The translations under genes and the position numbers were made by a program. The notes under the pieces are model-generated. The model worked only from the letters and a program-made list of their open reading frames with translations. It had not been told where the DNA came from and ran no database searches. A stretch of 64,000 nt of DNA, taken from the NCBI GenBank assembly GCA_013396995.1, contig VWZP01009169.1:1147697-1211696 (forward strand). Direction: 5' to 3'. This document shows positions 24,501 to 33,500 of the stretch, piece by piece. The DNA comes from Dicaeum eximium (Eukaryota; Chordata; Aves; Passeriformes; Dicaeidae). The stretch's first letter is position 1, and each line of letters starts with the position of its first letter.

Positions 24501-27500
24501 ATTAAATCGTTCAACTTGTTGGAACATAGGCAGTGACTAAGGTCACTCCAAAGGGGAGCAGGAAGAAGGAGAAGGAGGTAGTCACAGACAAGATAGGAGA
24601 ACAGACAGGAGACATACGGCGGTTAGGGGAGGAGGGAAGAGGAAGGGAAGGAACAAGGAACAGAAACATGTTGTCTTCTAGACAAGGAATACCAACAAGC
24701 AGTCCATGCCTGCCAGGCTGCATTTCCCTTTCACAAACCACTTTCTCTTTTAATAGCTGCTCACGCTCTCTGACACTTCAAACTCCTTGGAGGGAAGCTC
24801 CTCCCCTCTTGTACCCACTCTCAGCACTTCAGCACTATGGCACTGTCAGCCCTGCATGACCTAGAATTAACTTTCAACAATTAACTGCGGGCTGTGAGCT
24901 CCAAGCCCTGCAGCTTTTGCATTTTTGTGGCAAAGTAACCTTTATGCCAGTTTGTCACAAGTTCAGGGCACTTTAGAAACGCTTACTGGAGACCATGATT
25001 TTCCATGATGCAAGCAGTTTGCTCTTATCACTCTGAGTTATCAACCTTGGTGCTGGAGGACTCTGCATGCTGTACAGGTGGATCATTATAGTGCATATAA
25101 TGATCAGGTACTGTCTCCTTGGGCATACTCTTACCCTCTGCTCCATGTGAGACATCCTCTGTTGCTAGTGTGCTGCTAGAGCTAGGAGGCCTGGAGGGCT
25201 GCAGGTACTCACTGTTTGCAGTACTGTTCTAGCACCTGGGGTTTGTGTGTGTGTACTTATCTATACTATCTCTCATCTCTTTAAATCTCTCCAACCCTTG
25301 ACCAAGCAGCAAAATGAAGCTTTGGCAAGAGGCTGGGAAACATTGAGAAATAGTTGTGAAATCAGTGCAGATCGCAAGCAGTTAGTGTTTGCTCCATTTG
25401 TAGGGAAGGCATGGGATAATGGCAGATCCACCCTGTTCCCCCTCCCACACTGTCTCATTGTGGTTCAGTAGCCAAATATATAGTCTGGTTAATCCTGGGG
25501 GTGCTGTGAGCTTACTTTGAATCTTTCAGTGGGTGGCTTGGTTCCTCGGCCTGGGAAGGTGGTCAGTGTGGAGACATGGAGGCTGTGACTTGTAGTGGAT
25601 GCTGTCATGGTTCCGTGGTGACCTACTGAGGTGGGTGTTCTGCATGGCCGAAAGAGGTAGAGGACAGGAAGGGTGAAGATGCATAGCTCCATGGTTCAGA
25701 GCCTCTGCTTGCTCTTAGAAGTGTCAGTGTGCTGAGGTCTGTACAAAGGATGCTTCTGGCTTTAAAACCCACTGGGGCATCCACTGACTGTTTTGAAAGG
25801 GAGTAAAGGGCAAACCAGTGAAGGGCCTTAATCCAGAGTGCAGATTATCTGCTGCAACTTCAGGTTTTTTTTTTGGCTGAGTTGATATTCTCAGTGGCAG
25901 CATACCAGAAATATGGGGAATAGCAGAGAAGAGGTTTGGGGAAGAGTCACCTGTGGCATGCATCACGGTACTAGGAAGGCAAACAGTGAGGCTCTCTTGT
26001 CCATCTTGCCTTTCCCCTGAAGCAGCTGTAGGAGGAGATTGTCTTTTTCCCTTCCCACTTGATGTGTGTGTATGTAGAGCACTGACAATGGATTAAGGCC
26101 TGCAAGACTGTTAGTGAAGAGCATAGGGTAGCTGTGTTGCAACTGTCTGGCTCACTTTAGGGGTGAAGCGCGAGACATTCTTGAGCTAAATTTGCATTAA
26201 CTTATTCCCTCCATTCCTCTTTTAGTTATCAAATTCCTGGAAGTCTACGAGCGCAGCTTCTGCAGGACTATTGAGACCCTGGTGGACATTTTCCAGGAGT
26301 ACCCTGATGAGGTGGAGTACATATTCAAGCCATCCTGTGTGCCTCTGATGAGATGTGCGGGTTGCTGCGGCGATGAGGGCCTAGAATGTGTCCCTGTGGA
26401 TGTGTACAACGTCACAATGGAGGTGAGGGTCCAGCTTGCAGTCTGCCATGCTTGGTTGGAAGGAAGCAAGTCAGCCATCAAAGCCACCCGAAGTTCCAGC
26501 TCCCAGCTAATTCAGAGGAAGTACAACCTACCCCAGGGAACCTCTCTTCTGACTCTGGTGCTCTGTGTTACACCACACAGGGTTAAAAGATGTGTTGCCT
26601 ATGTCTGTTTAAAGCCAAGAGGAGAGTCTGGTTTTTGACTCCTGCCCAAATAGAGTAGGTAGGAGCATGCAAAGGAGAGTTTCTGCAAAGGAGCACTTTG
26701 TGCTTAGAGAATGCAAAGGAGCATTTCTGATGGCGTTATCTCTGAGTTCCCAAAGAACGTGCTCCTTGGGCCCTTGGACCACCTTAACTCTACACACAGC
26801 TCTTGTTCTGAAGGCAGCTGAGTAGGGCAAAAGGGAGAGCCTGTCAGTACTCTCTCCTGAAGGGCATGTAAGGTCAGCCTGTTCCAAAAGAGCAGAGAAT
26901 TTGGGTCTTTAGCAACCCTGGCACAGCAGGGGTTAAAGGGGCTCTAAGAAACAAACTGTTCTATATCAGCTGGAAAAGTCTTTCTGCCTCTGGGCATCTT
27001 CCTCCTTTGTTTGGAGGCTGCTGAAGGTGGCCATGGTAGCAAAGGCTGGGCTTATGGGGAAAGAAGCAAATTGCTTTAGAGAGCTTAGTTACTGCCCTTG
27101 TCTGTCAGACTGGATCCCAGCTCTTGTCCACCATCATGCTGGTGCCCGTTACCCGTAACCCATAGCTCCCTCACCTGCTTTTGTCCCTTAGCCTCTTGAA
27201 TGGCCACTGTAAATACTGCTTTTTAATGTCAATGAGAGATGTGCAGTGCTAAGTGATTAACCAGCAGGTCCTTCTACTTGAAATCTGGGCTGTGTTTGAG
27301 CTCTGTTGGAGAACCTGCCTGTGCCCTTTCATGGTTCCCCATACTGCTTTTCCACTTGCGGGCTCCAGCCCGGGCTAGAGCATACTAGCTTGGTGTAGCT
27401 AGGGATGGTTTTCTTCTACCATTCCTTGCTGAATTACAGCTCTTGACTGGTATGCCTGCATGCCTGTAAAGGGTCAGAGGCACTTAAGCAGATCTCTAGA

Positions 27501-30500
27501 GCTAGTCTTCCAGACAAGTTCTGGGCCCATTAAGAGAATGTGACAGTATTCCATAGCTTCTGAATAACTTCCCTGGAGGTATCTGGGGCTGGAGTCTGGG
27601 TGATGTCTGGCTTTGCAGGACTCTTTTAAACACAGTTCTCCAGATTTATTTTGTGTGTGAAATTACTGAGAAAGTGAGATGTCAGCTGGGAAGCAATGGT
27701 GGCTTAAGTTAGTTGGATTTGGAATTGAATTTTCATTTGGGACCTTTGTGTGAGATTGAAGCATGGCTTCTGCACAAGCAGGCTGTTCAGCTGCTGTCTG
27801 TCCAGCATCAGCCAGGGAGGGCTCATTGAGAACCTTGCTGTGGTGGTACACCCCCTCCCATGCCTGTCTCCAAGGCTGTCCACCATGCCGGCACTGGGCA
27901 TGCACGAGCAAACAGAGCTTTGGCACAAGTCTGGTGTTGCTGCTCGCTTGTGATCAAAGGCCTTCCTCGACTGGGAGAACGGGGCCTCAGAGCTAGCTCG
28001 AACTCTGCCCTGCTCTTCCCAGGAACACCTGGGGTGTGAGTGCTTTGCTGCACAGCAGCCTCATTTGGGGCTGTGAGTATGAAGAGTGAGCAGGCAGTGA
28101 CCCTCTCTGTTTCTTTCATTCCAGATCATGAGAATTAAACCCCATCAGAGTCAGCACATATCACACATGAGCTTCTTACAGCACAGTAAATGTGACTGCA
28201 GGTGAGAATGGAGCAGCACTGGTTCCTCTTGCAATAAACTTACTCTGAGCCTTTCCTTTTTTCTGCCATTGGGTTGGGACTCTTGTTCAGATGCTTCTGC
28301 AGCCTTCTCGGTTGGTTTGCAGTGGGATGGCTGAGTCTGGGAAAAGAAGCCCTCTGCTGTCAGGGCTCTTCCATCTCTAGCTACCACAGGTGGACAGTGC
28401 TAGCCTGCATCCTGAGATCTTTTGGGGCACTAGCTGCCAGCAAGGGTCAACAGGAGAGCAAAAACACTTTGAGACAGACCACTTAACCTGTGCAATGGGC
28501 ATCCTGCAATGCTTCCTGTACATGCCCTTCCCTGGACTTGGTGGGAACTGGGCATAATACCAGAAGTATATGTGATAAGCTCTCTTCTAATGTGGCCTTT
28601 GTTCTGTCTTTCCCCACAGACCAAAGAAAGATGTCAAAAGCAAACAAGAAAAGTAAGTGACAAGCCTTTCCTCCTTTCTCTTTTGGTGGTTGGTTGGCAT
28701 TTCCTCTCCCCACTGCCCCTTGCCCTTTTCTTTGGTTGGATATACTCACTTTCGGAAGGTGTTTTTGGAAATGGCATATGGTACTGCATGGGGCGATGCT
28801 CTGAATCCATTCCAGGTGGTCACAGAAACCCAGATCTGATGGTCCTTCTTTCATACCCCATACATGGATCTTGCATGACCCATGGCCGTGGCAGTCATTC
28901 CTAATGCTTTTTCCTGAGTCAGGGAAGTCTTGTCGTGTCTGTCCTGCTGGAATGGATTCAAAGTACAGCCCCCATTCTCCCCTTCCCTCTTCCTGGGGTG
29001 TTTCTGGTTACTGCAAATTGCTGCCTTTCTTTATTAATAATTTTTTTCTTGCTGCTTGAGTGAGTACTTGCTGGCTTCTTTCACAGCAGCTTTGGTAGGA
29101 ACTCTGCTGGCTACAGGGAGAGGTGGATGTAGAGGCCTGGTGGAGGCAGGACTGATGCCATACAGGATATGACACTGGTTTTGTTTGGGTGTGGCCCTGG
29201 GAGGGTGTAAAGGGAGGTGGATGTCCTATCTGGGTCTTGGTGAAGGCTTTCATGAGGGGTTTTTTGAATCTGATTTGCTTTGGTGGCTTGAAGAAGGTTA
29301 AGTCACAACCTTCCCTTTACTTCCTCCCCAAAGTAAAAAGGTTGTGAAAAGTAGAAAAATAAGGTGTAATCCTGCAGGGATGAGCATAAAATACGAAACA
29401 ATGTTGAAAAGAAAGAATGATCTCTCTGAACGAGAGGATCAGCTGAATGTGCTTGACTGGGAAAGCAACTCTGCCATTTAGAAGTGCAGAGTTGAAGAGG
29501 AAGAAGTGAATATTTGGAGATAAGGCTGAATCTGAGACCAAAGGAGCAAACAGGGGAGAGAGGGCTTCTTTCACCCTTCTCCTGGTGGTTGTATGTTTCT
29601 AGCTGCCTTCCAGCCTCTCTCCCTCCCCGTGGAAATCTGCTCCTGGCTGCATCAGACTGCGTGCAGCCAGCAGTCCTCTCTGCACAGGGCCGTGTCGGGG
29701 ACGGTCGGTCTGTGTGGCTCTGTAGTTTGGAGGTGTGCGAGCGTTTGGTCTGTGTGAGCTCTGGTGAGGATGGGGTGTGGGTGTAGCAGCCAGCTCGGAC
29801 TGTGTTGCATTCACTTTCCTTTTCTAACAGCACCTTGCCTGCTCTTTGCTGGTTCTGCTCTCCCCAGGGAAGGAAGGGAAGGGATGGGAGAGACTGGTGT
29901 GCTTTCATTTGTGCTGGATTGAAAGTCTTGTTATATTGGTACCCCTCTCCTCCCTTCAGGTTGATTTTCTTCCCCTCACCGTCTCCCTGTGACTCCTGCC
30001 TGACATGTAGGGCAGAACTGGGATTGAGCTGATGCTCTGACACTCCTTCCAGTGAGACGACTTGAACAGGGTCTAGGAGACACCAATGGTGCTTTCTCTT
30101 CTGTTCTTCCAATTCCCTTTGACAGCTCTTTCCCGAGGTGGGCTGCACCAGGGAACGAGGGAGCCTTTGCTGAACTGCCTCAGAGCTGGGACTCATTTGC
30201 CTGACAAGCCCTGGTGCTTTGCCTAGGGTCTTCTCCTTGCATGTCTCTCCCTTGCTCCTGTGCTAATGTGGCTCAAGGAGCAGTACAGGCTCCAGCCTCC
30301 CTCGCTCCCTGTGCTCTCAATGGCCCATAGGGATCCATGGTTAGTGTCCAGGACTGCATGTCCTAGCCCCTTCCTGCTCGGCTCCTGCCCAAGAATCAGA
30401 GGCAACTGGTGAATTTTTCAGAATGGAGTCAGTGCCTTGGCTCCATCTGCTTGTCTGTCTGGCAGATCCACATGGAAGGTAACAGGAGGGAAGAACTGAA

Positions 30501-33500
30501 AGCTGCTTGCTGATTATCTCCTGGGTAAAATAACTAGGTCAGGCCATCCTCTTCCCCCTCTTTACTCTTCAGTACTCAGAATGGAGGCTGCCAGAGATGT
30601 TACAGACACCCAAGTGAGGTCTCCTGGAGCCCTCTGGACCGCAGGCAGGAGGTGAGGTGGATGAGCAAAGCCTTCAAGTTGGATAGCCCTCTCCAAGATC
30701 AGATCTCTTCCCTTGTCTGTGGAGTGCTCCCATCCCAAGGCAGGATTGCCACCCACCCTGCAGCAGAGCTATTGGAGCTCAGCTGTCCCCTCCTAGGTCC
30801 AGTGCTGGGCAGTGCATCAGGTCAGAGTGGTTTCCCTTTCCCTGAAGAGAGCCCTTTCACTCAGGTTGCCTTTTGTCAGTCATTGTGCGCCTGTGCTTGT
30901 TGCCTGGAATGGTTGTCTGCGCTCACCGCGGTGGTGTGACGCTTTCACAAAGCTTTCTGTTCCTTCTGCCTCTCACCCCCTGCCCCTTTCCCACTGCCCC
31001 TCTCTGGAGGGGACAGGTGTCCCTCTGAGGCTCCAGCAGATCCGCCTCTGCTTGCAGCAGCCTTGCAGGAAGTGGTCTCTGCTGAGTTCCCTGGCGTTGG
31101 CTTGGCTGTGGGCAGGCTGGTGCCGAGCTGACAGGAGCGCCGGAGCCGGTGAATGGGTGTGCGAGGTGGAGATCTGTGCTTCGGCCCTGGGATTCACCCT
31201 CCAGTCCTGCCTCATGTGCTTCTCCCCTCCCAGCAAGGCACATGGCTGTATTTTTTTTCTCTTCTTCCTTGCGTTTTCTTCCGTTTTCTCTCTATCTCTC
31301 CCTTTCTTTCCTCCTCTCTCTCTTTCTCTTTTTTTTTTTTTTGTTTTTCTTCCAGAAAATCAAAGCGAGGAAGGGGGAAGGGTCAAAAGAGAAAGCGCAA
31401 GAAAGGCCGGTACAAACCACTCAGCTTGTACGTTTGTGTCCTCTGCTTGTAGACTCTCTTCCCTCCCTCTCCCTAAACCAATCTGCCTGCTTGCTGCTCG
31501 CTCAAATCTCACCCTCCCCTCCCAGTCACTGGTGGGCTGCAGATCCTGCAGGGGCAGCGCTGGTGGTGACACTGCTCTGGCACTAAGGCTATCTCAGGGA
31601 AGGTGGCTTTAGCTTGCTTGGCTCTCTAATCATCAGTGGTGACCATTGTCCCAAGGTACAAGAGTGTGGTGGGTGGACGAGTACCCTGCACCTCTTCACG
31701 CCTTCTGGTTGCAACTCTGTCATCTGCTTTCCACTGTTTGTCTCGTGCCCTCACTGCTGTGACGACTGGTGACATGCAGGCTGGCATCTGCCATGCATGT
31801 GTGTGTGTGTGTGTGAGTGTGTGTGCGTGTGCACATGTGCGTGTGTGTCTGGTGGAGTCACAGGTGCAGAGGAGAGGTGGGACAGTGGGAAGCCAGAGAG
31901 GGGGAGCTGGAGGGGCCTCTCTGTCTGTTTTTTTTTTTTTCTCTCTTTCTGCTGGATTTGGTGGCTTGTCTCTCCCTGTCTCTTTCGCTCTGCCTCTCTC
32001 ATGGTGGTTCACAAAATTCTGCATTGTAAATTCACAGCCCCTCCATAGGAGACTCCTCGGAGGCAAAGTTGGGATAGGCCTTACAGAAAGGAGGGCAGTG
32101 CTGGCTGCAGGGGTCAGCATGTGATGCTGGAGGCCAGCTGCTTTCCAGGGGAGGAGATACCCTGTGTATTTAACTCGTTTAGCTGCTGGCCTCTTTCTAC
32201 TCGAATAGTCCACTTCAGAGAGCTCCTTTCACTGATGTGTCAATAGCTGCCTGGGACGTCTCACCTTCCCATCCTTGCTTTCCCCTTCTTCCTCCCTCTG
32301 GCCTGAGCCAATGGATCCAATGCAGCATTTGTGAATACTGTGCAGAAGGCCTGTTTTCTTTCTCTACGCTAATGCAAGGGGTTGCTGTCCTGGGGCTGTC
32401 GAGGTGCTGCTGGAAAATCCATCAGCCCGCGGCACTCCAGTGGGCAGCATGGGGGCTGCGGGAGGGGGCAAGGGGATTGCTTTGATGTTCAGGGTGTTGC
32501 ATGTGTATTTTCTTTCTGCTGAAGCGCTGTAGCTTAGACATCTTTCCTTTTGCCTTTTTGCAGTCACTGTGAGCCTTGCTCAGAGAGGAGAAAGCACTTG
32601 TTTGTACAAGATCCCCAGACCTGTAAATGTTCCTGCAAATTCACAGACTCACGTTGCAAGTCGAGGCAGCTTGAGTTAAACGAGCGCACTTGCAGGTTTG
32701 TGTCCTGAAGGATGAAACACACAAAGAGAAAGAGAGAGAAAGAGAAAGAAGGGGGGAGCTTGCTTCCTGCTGATTTCTGGCACCAGTGCTATTTGATGAC
32801 TTCTTTTCTCTGTCCTAAGTGGGCCAGAGAGCAGAGGGGCTGACTGGGGTGAGGACAGAGTTTCCCTGTGTCAGAGGGCAGCTGTTTGTTTCAGGTGTGC
32901 TCTCAGGACTTGGATGGGGATGGCTCCCAGAGACAGGCCCTTTGTATCTCAGGTATTCTTTACCATAGAATAGGATAATGGAGTTCTTGTTGCTGAGGTA
33001 GGCAGGGGAGGGTCTATATCCCTCTGTACCTTACCTGTACGCAACTCTGAGCATACTGTTGGACAAAGACAAATCCTTAACTGACTAGAATTTGACCACC
33101 CCTGTCTTCCAAGCCCTTTTTCTGTGGCTTGTAGATGCTCTGCCTTGTGCAGAATGAGGAAAGCCACTAGGAGCCTCCCTCAAGGCTGAGCCTATATTCT
33201 CATTTGCCTCTTTGTTCTTCTAAAAGCCAGGGAGAGCACCCTGTCCTCTTGTACGGTGCTCCCAGTTCCCTGTCCATGTCCTGTCCAGAGTTGTGGTTTG
33301 AAAGGCTGCACTCAGGACTGTGAATGGAATACAGCAGGTTTAAGTGTGACGCTGGGTGAAGGCAGAGGTGCCTGTTTCAGATGTGAGGTGGGAGAGACAT
33401 AAAGGCATTGTGGGGTTAGTGTTAGTTCAAAGATCCATGCTGTGCATGTGTTATCTGAATGCTGTCACACACCATCTGTGGCACAGACACGTAAAGAAAC

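Larger units (their letters stand above)
21257..26225 (+). other. VEGFA: VEGFA intron 2 (4,969 bp)
   Basis: GT-AG intron with donor gtaagc and acceptor ttttag. It contains an AT/TA-rich simple repeat then ACACAC at 21441-21492, a 10-base N run inside a poly-T tract at 22372-22399, a MIR-like SINE at about 22870-22980, and a perfect short inverted repeat at 25081-25105. No other gene is recognised. Confidence 0.9.

Noticed and set aside
26423..26638. 72-codon continuation of exon 3 into intron 3 (retained-intron isoform)
   Set aside because: The donor gtgagg is good, and the product would lack the last two knot cysteines. It is most likely chance.
30812..31612. 266-codon plus-strand open frame overlapping exon 6
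   Set aside because: It runs in a different frame from VEGFA exon 6 and through the polypyrimidine tract. No domain recognised.
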